This document shows positions 1 through 12,700 of a stretch of 64,000 nucleotides of DNA, piece by piece. Origin of the DNA: Todiramphus chloris collaris. Lineage: Eukaryota; Chordata; Aves; Coraciiformes; Alcedinidae. A program made the translations under genes and the position numbers. Under the pieces are notes generated by a model, which had not been told where the DNA came from, searched no databases, and was given only the letters and a program-made list of their open reading frames with translations. Numbering within the stretch: position 1 is the stretch's first letter; the number at the start of each line of letters is the position of its first letter. The stretch covers positions 11,010,184 to 11,074,183 of the forward strand of contig JANVCC010000011.1 in NCBI GenBank assembly GCA_025345505.1, read 5' to 3'.

Positions 1-3000
1 GGACATATATGAGATGCTCACAAAGTGGCCTTTACTTGGTCCTTAAGACATATTTGTCTTGCGGCTCATCAACACTCCTTTGGGGAAAAACTTCTTCCCT
101 TGCTGAAAAGCTCTGCAATCAAATATGTGTCCTTTATCACAGCAATGGCAGAAAAAATGCACAACCTGCCTCCATTCTCGCTGAGGATGCTGATTGTTGG
201 CTACCCCCCTCACCCCCCTTATCACCAATTTGGGGTCCTAATTTTATAAGGTTCTTTCAGCTCTTTGTTCTACTGTGAAGTACTGTGAATTTCCTTTTCA
301 ATTGTTCTACTGCCACACGCAATTGCTCATAAGTTACTTTAAAAAGGTTAGACAAGGCAAATAATTACTCATCTCTGTATGAAAGTGTAACAATATATTA
401 CAAAAATAATAGTTTGCTTCTGCCTCTTTATATTTCTCACCTATATTGGCCACCAGAAAATGATTTGCTACTTTGGAAGTGAGATAAAATCGAACTTGTT
501 AGCTTTAGATTTAATGAAAGCCTCTCTCTTCTCTTTTATTGCTTCTCTACTGGTAAGAGTCTTTGTCTAAGATGTCCTCTTGAAAGCACAGCTGTAAAAC
601 TTCTGGCACACCCAATATTCCTTTTCATGTAGAAATCTGTCCATCTAAATAGGCATGAAAATTACAATTTTATTTTGTTATCTTAATTTATATCATTGTA
701 GTCGTTGTATATTTTTTACAGTTGCTGCCATGAACCAAATAACAAGCAAATGTCATAATTTATTTAAAAGTGGTATAGGTGTTCCTTCTCTTACATTAAT
801 AAGCCATTTTTTTCTGAAATGGGCAGTTTATTACTTGCAGCAGGTGAAAAGTCAATGGCTGTATATTGGAAAAGGTCAAACTGCATCTAAGTTTAACTGT
901 GTAATATGCTATAGCTGAGAAATGGGATTTAATTTCATTATTAAACCTGTACATGCCTCTGGAAGCTGGACAATTTTAGCTAACTTTTCCTAGATGAGTG
1001 GGTATCCAAACTTGTGAGAAATCCGATGTACAGTCCTAAGGCACTGAAAATTGTCGATTCCTTTTTGTAATACAAAGTTCAGTTTGATTTATTAAATTTA
1101 AGGACTGTCAGGCAAATATTGTTGCCAAAAGATAGCCCAGAATGTGAAGAAGCGGTGATGCATGCTCCCCTGAGACATATGGCAGCTTTTAAGTAAGTGG
1201 ATCTAATGTTTGACCCAAAGATGAAAAATAGTGTTTCTAACAAAAAAAGGAATAGCAGTAGGTATGTGGTTTTGTTTTTAGACTCTATTTTGTACAAGAT
1301 ACTCCAGCAGAAGCGAGGAAGGTGGATCCCTACAACAGCAGCTGACAATTAATCCTTAACCTCTAAACTTCACCCTGTTAATTTTCTATAGGTTTGAGAC
1401 AGGAAATCCTCTAATGCCATGTCCAGTGTGTGCAGCAGCACTCCAAACTGGTACTGATCAATGACTAAAATATGACTGCAAAATCCAAAACTGTTACTGT
1501 GTGGATTCTTCGGGGAATTCTTAAGTCAAAGCAGACTCTGGGTTTCTTTTAAATATGGTAAAATAGCCATGAGCTTTGCCACTTCTATACTTAACATGTG
1601 GATTTCTTTAACAAAAAGCACTGACAAACCTGTCTCATTCAAAAAAGGGATTCACAGGAAAAGAATTTTTATTTTTAGCTTTCAGGGAGTACAAGGAGCT
1701 GGCAATCAAAATAGCAGCAGATGAGAATCTTGTTGTCCCTCTTGGGAAGAACTTTCAAAGGCCTTGGGCTATCTTTCCATCTCAGAAAATTCTAATGCAA
1801 GATTTCGGTCACATTTTGGAATATGTGATCACCTTCAAATAGTTTGATTAAAAATAAAGTCAAGCAAACTGGGTAGAAAATGCATAGTGTATTAAATCTA
1901 TTTCCCCCTTCACTAGCAACTGTTTCTTCAGGATGAGTAAACAGATTTCTAAAATAATCTGGAACAATGTTTCAAGAATTTTGCCCAGATCTCTCTGCAG
2001 CTGGGCAGCAGAAGATGATGTGCTGGGTGGAAGATGCTCTGGACATCCTGTGAAGATTGGGCAGATACCACATTGTACCAGCCACTACTGACTCATCCAT
2101 CCTGGTGCAACTGTAAAGCTCTCCTCTTCATTTTTTAATGCAGTGAAAACAATGTCAGCAATGCCAAGGAAGATGCAAAATAAATGGCTTTGGTTGGCAA
2201 CTGAGCCCACCTGACAGTAACAGAACAGGCTGTCAGTACCTTGTCTGTCTTTCTCCCAAATCCTGCTGCACAGGAAGGGATCTGCCTTTTCTCAGTCAAG
2301 TACCTGCTGATGTTAGCCACTAGGCAGTTCAGTTGTTCTCTGCATCCCTGTGTTCTTGCTGGCAGTGGTTCAGTGTCCGGCCTGTCCTTCCCATAAAACC
2401 TTTGGGAATCCTGTGAAAGCTTCAAAGATGGCAGCTTTTACCACAAGGACACAAGAGCCTATGAACGTCCCACAGTCCCTGAATTCCCCAACTCCCTTCA
2501 ATTTGTTCAAGTTCCTGGAATATCACCTTGATGAAGGGAGGCCTCCATATATATTGTAGCTATTTTGTGCCTTCCCTTCTTTATCCACTAATTCCTAGTA
2601 TTCCTTTGCATTTTCTCCCATGCTGCTTCCTCAGCTGTCATTTCTGAGGACTATCCACTGTGGCCCGAAGCTCTTTTTCCTTAATGGCAATAGCTCAGCT
2701 TTGCATAGCTAGTTAGGGCTGTCCTCCTTCTGCTGAAAGCTGCTTTGCATTTACTGATACAGAGTGTGACCTGCTGTTTTGTCACCCAGCGCTGTAACCA
2801 TCCCTCTGCTGCTTTCTGCAGCCAGCTTTCAGACTGACTACACACAACAATGCAGTGGGCCACCAAACTCCGTAATTTCATTACTCATTCCTTTTTCCTG
2901 GAAACGGCCTGGAAAGGCTCAGGCTGCAGAAAGGATCCTTCCACCAGGTGAGCTGCGGGAAAGCTGAGAACCCCTCCATCTACTTCTACCCTCAGCCCGC

Positions 3001-3119
3001 ACTCCCACAGCCAGCGCAGAAGATGGTGTAGCTTTTCACCTCGCCCCAGCCAAAACCATGGGGAAGGCTTTGCTGGAAAGCCCCACAGTAGGTACTTTGA
3101 ACGTCTGCTACATTGACCA
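1..3119. other. Upstream AT-rich sequence, no gene recognised
   Basis: Only short chance ORFs without family similarity are present, and no CR1 or RNA gene is recognised. It could hold distal promoter elements of the downstream OST-alpha gene or the 3' flank of a neighbour outside the window. Confidence 0.6.
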
Positions 3120-3512
3120 AGCATCTCCCTGCCTCCGCAGGGCCCTGCGGAGAGCGCAGTGGCCAGGGCCGCTCGGGCCGGGCCGGAATGAAGGCAGACA
3201 CGGCACTGGGGAACCCAGCAGCCCCGCTCCTGCGTGAGACCCGACTCCAGGTGCCCCCACACCCTGCGCCTGAAAGGAAGGGGCTGGAGCTGGGTGGGGG
3301 GCTTGTCGGCTTCCTCCAGAGCACCTCCACGGGGGCCGAGCAGAGACGCCGTCCGGGACGCGGCTCCTCGCAGGTGGAGCGGGGAGCGAGGTGGGCGCCT
3401 TTGCCCGCCGGGCTCGGGACCGTCCACGCCGCCGGTGCCCGGGCCCGCTGGGCGCCAGGAGGCAGCGCGGAGGCCGGGCCCTGCCCGCCACCCTCCCGGC
3501 CCCGGCTCCCGG

Positions 3513-3525
3513 GCTAATCATTAAC
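3513..3525 (+). promoter_or_regulatory. HNF1-type homeodomain site
   Basis: GCTAATCATTAAC matches the HNF1 palindrome GTTAATNATTAAC at 12 of 13 positions. It is an AT-rich island inside a very GC-rich promoter, 130 bp before the ATG. HNF1A/B commonly drive liver, kidney and gut transporter genes, so this is a credible tissue-specificity element. Binding is inferred, not shown. Confidence 0.6.
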
Positions 3526-3654
3526 CGCCCCTCGGCGTCCCCGGGCAGCCGGGCGGCGCATCGCGGCTCCCGGGCTCGCCAGGCATCAGCGGGCGGGCTC
3601 CGAATCCCGCCGCTCTCCCGTGCCTCGTCCCCTCGGCACCGCCAGGGCATCGCC

Positions 3655-3733
3655 ATGGAGCGCGACGCGAACGAGACTTTCCACTCGTCCTGCGGCGCCA
3701 GCGATCCGCCCTACTCGCTGGAGCTGCTCCAGA
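3655..3733 (+). CDS. SLC51A-like: SLC51A-like coding exon 1 (residues 1-26 plus 1 nt)
   Basis: Starts at the ATG in a strong Kozak context and ends at donor CAGA|GTAAGT, leaving one base for the next codon (Ser27). It encodes the short extracellular N-terminus, with sequon N6-E-T and a Cys-x3-Asp-Pro-Pro-x4-Leu-Leu pattern that lines up with the residues before the first membrane segment of human SLC51A. Confidence 0.85.
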
Positions 3734-6700
3734 GTAAGTGCGGCCGCCCGCCCGGGACGGGGCGAGGGGAAGAGGCGTGAAGGAGACGGGGTTGACCCGG
3801 ACAGGCGGCCCCTCCGCCTGCCGCCCGCCCGGTAACGGCCCCGGCCCGGCCGCCTGCCTCCCTCAGCACCCACCGGCGCTGGATGACGGTGTCTGCCCCT
3901 GCCCCTGCCCCTGCCCCTGCCCCTGCCCCTGCCCCTGTCCCTGCCCCTGCCTCTACCCGCCCCGCCGCCGCTCGTTCCCGGCGAGGAAATCCCCCGGGCG
4001 GAGGCTGGCAGCTGTCCTGTTCCGGCCGGACCTCCGCCTGGCAAGAGGCTTCGGGGAAGGGAGAGGGGACAGCGCGGCCCCCCAGCCCCGGGGTGCGGGT
4101 GAGGGGGTGAGAGAACAAGGTGGTCGGCGGGGAGCCGAAGCGAGCGCGGAACCAGCCCACAGACCCGCTCCTGGTCCCGGGCTAGGCTCCCTTTGGCAGG
4201 CACTGCTCGGTATGCTTTGAGATAGGCTACAGCTACAGTGGGAGTAGGTACCAGTGATGAGCGTGAGCTCTTCAACTAAGCATGTCCCCACTGCAGTGCT
4301 TGCTTCTGTCTCCAGAAGCACCTTTCTTGGGAGAAAAGAGACCCCAACCATCAGTCATGGGTAAAAGCCAATATCCATACCCAGTGTAAATGGAGACATA
4401 AACCCATCAGCTGTGGATAAATGCTGGTATCCATGTACAGCTTTGAGGGAGAAGTAAGAGATAATTTGGTGAAGGAACCAAGTTTCGTCTCAGGCTAGAT
4501 AGATCAGGGGCTTATCCTTATGTTGTTCACGTGCTCCACAAACTTCCACCGAGCCTCTAAAAAGTTTGTGTTCCTAAGGAAGTTATGCACAGACATGCCT
4601 ATGAGCATACAATGGAAGAAAAGAACTGAGTAAATATAGTTTTGCTTGTAGTCTGCCTGGAAAAGTTCCCAGAATGTGTATTTACTGTATATATTTATAT
4701 TATGTATTATGTATTTACTTATAATCTGTTACGTACTTACATTCACCTACGTACGTTTGTCCTGGAACTCCACCTTTCTGAAGGGGACTTTTGCATAATA
4801 CTTTGAGAACATGAAGGCTTATTTTTCCTGTATCTCTGGATCCTGGAAAGATTTAGGCATGAACTTAAGTTTAAGTATTTGAATAGTTTGCAGGAATAGG
4901 GCTAAGAAGCCCCTCAGAAATGGTATCTTTATATTAAATATGCTTATGAAATAAATCAGACCCGTTTTCTTTTCTCTCTCTGCAGGCCTTGACCTACCAG
5001 GGAGATTTCTCTTTGCAATCTTGACTCTGATGATGCTAATTGCCAATCTGGTGTTTTTAGAGGAAGCGGTCTACCTCTACAAGAAAATCCCCTCCTCCAA
5101 AAAATCAATCATGATTTGGATTAATGCTACAGCTCCAGTGAGTTATCACGGAAAAGAGATAAAACTGAATGTTGAAAATAGGGAGTTCCCTGAAAATCCA
5201 CAGGAACCTGCTTTATCTCTGCCCTTCATACAACCCTCCTCTCTTTGTCCACAGGTGATCGCTACTACTTCATGCATTGGCATGTGGATTCCTCGCTCAA
5301 CAATGTTTACAGATTTCACAGCAGCAGTGTGAGTATTCTGCTCGTTTCTAGGTGTTACCCCAAACCCTGAATTTCTTCCCCTTAAACATCTGCTGCCCTT
5401 GGTAAACACAGTCATTTTGTAAATTTAACAATTTAGTAATTTTTGGTTTGAGTTGAAATCTCTTGGCAGCTCTTTTCTGGGAGGTGGAAAATGCTGAAGC
5501 AGTTTCCACTGCTACAGTCTCCTAGTGTGGGAACCTCAGTATGAAAGATCTGTGACTCGCATGTAATTGATCCTCAGATTGACAGCAGCTTTGAAGCAGG
5601 ACTCTTTCTTTCCTCTCCCTGAATGTCATGTGGAATGAGATTCTGACCTGTGATGACTCCTTTGCGCTTTTACTAATGATAAGCCGTGGAGATCTATTAT
5701 TAATGATGGCAAGTGAACCTCCAATGAGTATATCAATGTAAAAATGTTCCACACTTGTCCTGATAAAAGCACTTTCTCTATGAGCCTGACAGCTCTGACA
5801 TGTATAGAGAAGGGAGACATGTGGTCCTTGCTTTCTGGAGGTGGTGGTGCAGCCCTGGTAGGCAGAGGCAGGTGGGGGGAATGCTGTGGCCTTGGGCACT
5901 CCACAGCTGATTTTGGGATGATTTTGGAATGCGCTGCAGGACAGTGTCACAGACTTATGAATAGCATCACCCCATGTCATGCTGCATTACTAAGACAGAT
6001 GAGTGAAAAAGGAGGGGAAATAATGTTAGCAAGCAGAAATTTCTGCAAGTAGTGCAGATTTACACAGCCTTCCAAGATCCAGTCCTCTGGCAATTCAAGT
6101 CTGTCTGAATTCCCTCTCCACCCTTGCCCAAGCTGCATGTTTGCATCCACTCCCTTGAATCCACTACCACTCAGTCTCCGGCTGCACAGCAAGCTCCTTC
6201 AAGAAGGCAGTGCAGCTGAAGAGCACCTTTATTGTTTGGTGAGGTTGGATTCCAGGGAATCGGTTCCCTAAATCTATTTGGGACAGGGAGGAAAGTGCAG
6301 TTGCACAATCCGTAGTTCCTGGGAAGGGTTGAGAATGTGCAGATGGTGAAGGAGAGAGAGGTTGGGTTGCAGCAGTCAGTGCTTGGAACAGCTGCAGAGG
6401 AACCACACGCTGACTGGCCCAGTCCATTCCATCATAGCCATATATACATATACACATGAACCTAGCCATGTTTGTTGGTGTTTTGGTTTGGTTTGTTTTT
6501 TTTTTTTAAGAGGAGGAAGAGGACTTACCCTAAAAACTTTGGACCAGTCAGTACTAGATAACTGATGGAAAAATATGGCCGTAGTGATTTGGGCCAGAAA
6601 AGCTGATTCTTTAGTACTGACTCTGCCACCAGTGTGGCTATGGTAAATTCCACAGCTGCTTTGTGCCTCGGTTTATTCCTCTTCTGGTGAGGTTAGGGCA

Positions 6701-9700
6701 GTTCCAGTCCTCCAAGGTGATGGAAGGTGGAAGGTTTTTCATAGCTGGTGCTAGAATTTTTGCAAATTTCAAAGCACAAGCTGTAAAAACTCTAGATGGA
6801 AGGTGGCACTGGCCTATGCAGGCATACAAGTGACACACAGACAAGCTCAGGCTGGCATTTTCTTCCTTTCCTAGATTTTTTGCTATAGTTATCCACAAGT
6901 TCCTGATGATGATGATTAAAGAGTGTGGAGGTCAAAAGCTGCTTCTCAAGCGGTTTGAAAATGATCGCTTCAAGATCAGCACTGGTCCCTGCTGCTGCTG
7001 CTGCCTTTGCCTCCCTCGTGTGCGCATCACTAGGTGAGTTGCCCTTTAAGATTTCCCAGCTGGAAAACGGCTGCTGGAATTCAGCCGACTTGGCAAAGAC
7101 AGGCTTACAGCAAAGGGCCTCCCTGCTTCCTGAAAGTCAGTCTCAAGCTGTCTCTTTTTAACAGTGCCATAACTTTGGGGCTGTACACGACCACTGATTT
7201 ATTTCATTTTTATAATGCAGAATTTTGTACAAGAGCTGAGAGCATGGGTGCTCTCAGTTTAACCCAGTGTGGTGTTCCTACTTGTAGTAAAGTTGTGCAC
7301 GGTGGTACCTCCCCTACTAATCCCATTCTCTTCCATTAAACCATTTCTGTCGTAAGCAGTTGTGCGTGGGAGGAGGAATTTCTACTCTAGAAAACATAAC
7401 CATTGAGATTTCAGTTTCTTTTCATAGCAGAAGGGAACAAATGTCTCCAAATTGGGTATTTTTCACAGGCAGAATTGTCAAATTGAGGCTGTCTTGAAAG
7501 AAAATTTCTGTTCCCTTGATGGAATTGAAATGTTTCATTCTGATTTTGACTTCAAAACTACTTCAGATTAAAATAAACTTTAGAACAAAAAATAGATGTA
7601 ATTCCTGGAAAGCCTTCATCTCAATGAAATGGCATTGCCTCGTGAGGCAAAAGCAAGAATTTTCTTCTACTAAACTTAATGCACCTTTGAGAAGTGCGGT
7701 GAGGATGGGGAGCTGTGCTAAGGGAGACAATGGACTGTAACAGAAACGCTGCCTCCTTTGAGCACAGCCTGGCTCCTCCTCTGGCTAGTGTCACCCTGTC
7801 ATTTACACGCTGCTCCACAGCCTGGAAGCCTCATGTATTTCCCAGGGCTTTCCTGCTGGCACGGAGTATGAGAATGTTTTTCTCATTAAGAGCAAAAGCT
7901 GAAGGACTGAATGTGCAAGATGGGGACTTTTCTATGAAGGCCTGGACACTGGTGTCAGAGGGACCTTAGGAACTCTGTGGTCTGGTTACAAGAAAGCGGC
8001 ACACAGAATTCAGCATAGCAGTGATGCATTCACAAAGATTCTTATTTTTTATTTTGGTAATTCTTCCTTTAACTTCCTCATTTGATAGTAGAATGTAAAC
8101 TCTTGTTTCCACCGTTTTATTTGAATGGAATAACACTCATTATTTACACGGAGGAGTATTAAGAGGGACAGGTAATAAACTAACTGAAAAATGATGCTTC
8201 AAAAAATGGATGTAATGCAATGATGTAAAATAAGCAACTACTGATATAGATCTAAATGACTCCCGACTAATTTTCATGGGTATTAGTTCAGGCTCATTTC
8301 AGCAGTCAGAGCTGAAGAAATGCCATGAGACAGATCTGGGCTATAGATCTAACATGTCACCAGATTATTTGTTTTTCTTTCCGTGTCCATCACTCTCTCT
8401 ATAGGTTGTAGTAGCTGGGAGCTTGGGAGAAGATCCTCTGCTATGGTCTCCTATTGGTCAGTCCAGAGACAGCTTACACAGGATATTAGCTAATAATATT
8501 AACTCCTTCCATGAGCTACCGAGTGCCTACTACTGCTGGGAGGAAGGACAGCTGTCTGGTTTTATTAAAAAAAAAAAAAAGCCTTTTTGCTTTGCAGAGG
8601 TCTTACGGCTCCTTCTCTGGCGTCTGTAGCACTGGGAAACCCATCTAGTGTCTCTGCTTCTGACTTCTAACCTTTTCCCATTACAGGGTACAATTATTTT
8701 TTTTTTAAATATGAGCAAGCTATACCAGAGAAAGGTCAATCTCATATTCCTGGGGAAACAGGGAGCTACTCCAAGGAGGGGGTTAATTTCTTTTAAAACT
8801 ACATATCCTATCAAGCAGTGCTGGGAAGGCTAACAGGGCACAGCAGACAGATGAGACAAAGTAACAAGCCATACAGTGGAGTGAGGTGGCACAGAACAGG
8901 TCTGATGGTCAAGAAAGAGAGACCTGCTTTGACAAGGGAAAGAACTTGTGGCATTGCAGTGACCGCGCTCTTTGTCATATTATCCCTTAAAGCCCTTTGG
9001 GAATAATACATCTTTGAAACTGCACACACACCAAGTGGCTGGCCAGTTGCAGGCCTTTCCACATGTGTTTGTGCTGTTCATAATCCTGTGGTTTTTAGAT
9101 ATATTCATGGAGCAATTCCTGTATACCCTCCCTTAGAAAGTCCATCCGCACCTTTCCTCATGGCCTTTAATGCTGGCTGACCAAGTTACTGTGTGTGAGT
9201 TGTGTTCTAGATCCAGTTTATACTGGCAGAAGTGAGGAAATCCTGAGCTGTCCTGCTCCTTGTGCACTTTTCCAAGTGAAAGGTAGTTCCTTTCTTCTGT
9301 TAGAATACAGAGGAGTAAAACCAGGTGCTTACATGGTAGTATTCATGATGCACTGAAAAACTACTAGTCCTTTCACCTAGGGCTGTGTGATTCCCTTTCT
9401 TGACCTACCACAGGACTAGAAAGTGTCTGAACAGGAAGGCTGAATTGCCCAGTCTATCAGAGAACTGCAACACTAAAGCAACAAGGCAAGAACAAGTGGC
9501 ACAATTCTTCAGAAACTGGTTGTGCTGCTACTGGCTCTCCGGTTAGCTTCAGGGCAGAAAAAGACATCGGGTTTTGCCGAGCTTTGGTTATTAGGTAACT
9601 GCTGTGGAACAGGAAAGGTACTATTTTTGTAGAGACTTTACTAAATAAACACTGGGTAATTCTTGGAAGGGTTTTCTAATCTTGAAGCTGTTCCTCCCCA

Positions 9701-12700
9701 GATTTTAGCAACATGCTATAGGAGTGAAAAAAGCTTTTCAGTTCACAGTATCCCCAAAATGTGAAGATTGCTAATAAGATCTTGGCCTATGTGGGTTTTG
9801 TTTTCTTTTTTTTTTTTGTTTTGGCCAGGCGAACTCTCTTCTGGCTGAAGCTGGGCACCTTTCAGTTTGTTTTCTTTCGACCTGCATTCATGTTTTTATC
9901 AATAGTGCTTTGGACTAATGGCAATTACACCCTTTACAATGTAAGTAAACGTTTTAATCAGAGATGGCCTACAAAATCCATAGGTTTTAGGGCTGATGTC
10001 AGTATCTTAGCCTCCAACTAAACTGTAGAATCTGGGAGCATTTCCAAGTGAGTCCTTACTGAAGCATATCATTCCTGCCTTCCCCCAGACTAGCCATTTC
10101 CTGACTTTTCTTGGAAAGAAAGTGGGCATCAGGGTGGGTTGGACATAAAATTATGCTCCAGTATGCTTCCCAGCTTGTAAGGTTAGAATAGCAGGACTGC
10201 AAGTTGCCCTGTGGGATGTACCTGTCCTGTGTTTTGTAAGATACAGCCTTAAGAAACAAGTGTATGTACTGGCATGTAAATAGGAAGCCTAATTCTGTGT
10301 TTTACTGCAAAATGTGGTCATTTTTACATCTGTGCAAAGCAGAAAAGATAGTACTATACTTCTTTATAACATATTACCTGCAAGATGATGAAGAAGTCTG
10401 TATCTGCTAATAATTTTGCACCTCTTGGAGAGCTCAGAGTCACGTAATACTTTGTTGGTGTTGTTTCATTGTATAAAATAAATGACCCTTCTGAGATGTC
10501 ATGCTGAATATGCTCTCATGATCTGCTGAGCATTCATTCCCAGGTACTGCTGGGGTCAAACTGAGAGGTTGTGTCACTTGTTACCTTCCCAGGATGAACA
10601 GACCTATATGCCCAGGTTATAATACTGTGCTAATACTCCAGTGGGTACTGCACAGTTTCCCTGTGCAAATCCCAGCAACTGCTGCTGCCAGCAGCTTTCA
10701 TGGAGATAGAAACAAGCATTTTAATATCTGCATCATCCAGGTCACAATTTCTTCCTGGAAATAGTAAAATGCACTGTAAAGTTTTATAGGTATGCTTGTT
10801 TGATTTGCTTCTCAGTTATCTCCCAAAGGAGCTGCAATATGGATTAGCTGCTTCATTGGTGTCCTCACCATTATTGCTTTGTGGCCAGTTGGAATCATGT
10901 TTTTACACGTTCGGACTGTCCTTACCTGTAAGAAGATCATCCCAAAGTTTGCTCTTTATCAGGTGAGAAGTTTAATATTTCTGGCCAGAGTTTCTCTAAA
11001 CTGCTAACATAACTCTGTCTCTCTGGTTCTTGGTATTTTAAAAAAAGTTACAGTATATTTTTTTCCATTAAATACACCATGCAAAGGTATATTTTTTACC
11101 TGATTAAAGCTGCATCCCTTTGAAGCACTCTCCTTGGCTGCTGTTCAGCTTCAGCTTGAGCCGATTTACCTCTAGTCTCTCAGGAGTGCTGGAGATGTGA
11201 AAGCTCTGTAAAATCCACTTTATCTTCAGGCAACTGAAATCAAAACAGCACCTTCTGTGGGGCTTGAAGGAAGCTTTGTAGATGCGGGATCCTGAAAAAC
11301 AATGTTAAGGTGCTGGTACGTAGTTCTAAAAACTAGGAGAGGATGTGAAGCATTGTGTGGGCGGCTGTTTGAACTGTTTCAGCATGTCACAATGTTCTGT
11401 TTTGACAATAATTGTCTCGGCCATTCTGCACTTCAGAATTAGATAATAATGACAGTACTGGCTGGGAATCATTAAATAGTAAGGAACAGAACCATTTAGG
11501 TTAGACTGAAAAAGCCTAGGGACAGGGCCACCCTTTTCACATCACCCTGAAGAGAGTACAGTAGAACAGGACATATAGAAAGGCTGGTGCACTAAGGTCT
11601 CTGTTAAGTAAATTATTAAGCACTTATGAATGCAATAAACAGGATAGTCAGAGCTACAAACCTGCATTAGGGTGAATCCAGGTTTCAGATGGTAAGCTCT
11701 GTCAGTGCACAGGTTTCTATTCGGGCAGCTAGACCAGCAGCTAGCGAGACGCTTTGTTATCTCCAAGGCAGTGAAGGCCTAGCTCATCAAATAGCAGGGA
11801 ATATGATGCATAAGTGATTGTTGCTGAACCCAAGCTGCAAAGAGTCCTTCAACCCTTCTAGCAAAGAAGCCAGTCTCATATCACTTGGGGAGCACAACAT
11901 CTCCCTGCTGTGGTAAAAAGAGGAGACAACAGAAAAAATGTTCTTTTGAGTTCTTCCTCCACTAAGGGAGAACATAAGCTCATAGTTCAGGTTAACAGGA
12001 AGTTTTTAAGATATTCTTACGTAGTATTCAGAGCTCAGTATTGTTTGAAATCCCATCTGGGAAGTCTGTGTATACTGAACCTCACAAATGAAAGGCTGAG
12101 AAGAAACACTTTTCAAACAGAGGTTTAATACTCACATTCAGAGCCGTATCATCCTCACCTAAAAATGAATTCTGCAGAATGGCAAGCAGCCTGCTGGTAG
12201 ATGAGAGGGAGGGCAGAAAAGGAGGAATGAGGTAAAAAAGGGTCTCTTATGAAAGCAGAATTGTTGTGTGAGCTATAAACCTTTTTTTTCTGGTAGCTAA
12301 GGCATCTGTTTTCTTTCTCTGGTGCAGTTTATTGTCATCCTGAACAACTTGCAGACATCTATAATCAACATCTTGGCCAGGCAAAGAGTCATTCCCTGTG
12401 CTCCACCACTCTCCTCTTCAGCAAGAGGAGAATGTAAGTTCTTCTGGGAAGGATGTTCTTCATTTACTTATGAAGGTGCCAGTTCAGTGTTGCTAACTGT
12501 GATACCTGGTGTTTTTTCTGATTTCCTGGGACCATGTAGCTTTTGGACAATATCAGTTTTTACTTAGATAACAATAACAAAAGTTTTGTAGCTGTGATAG
12601 TCACGAATGAGAGGAAAATAAACCAATATGCATAATTATTGTTAAATCTCTTGCATTTTGGATGTATAACTTCATGCTTATTGATGGGCAATACTGCAAT

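Larger units (their letters stand above)
3120..4165. promoter_or_regulatory. CpG island spanning the SLC51A-like promoter, exon 1 and start of intron 1
   Basis: The sequence changes abruptly from AT-rich to very GC-rich with dense CpG and many GGGCGG or CCGCCC-type Sp1 boxes, then fades after about 4165. It brackets the predicted first coding exon. No TATA box is evident, so dispersed initiation is likely; the transcription start cannot be placed by eye. Confidence 0.8.

Noticed and set aside
3108-4351. Many overlapping ORFs of 70-230 codons on both strands in the first CpG island
   Set aside because: GC-rich sequence has few stop codons; the products are Arg/Pro/Gly-rich or dipeptide repeats from the hexamer array, and only the 26-codon first exon fits a protein family.
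5146-5415. An 89-codon minus-strand ORF opposite SLC51A-like exon 3
   Set aside because: It is the antisense shadow of a real exon and intron.
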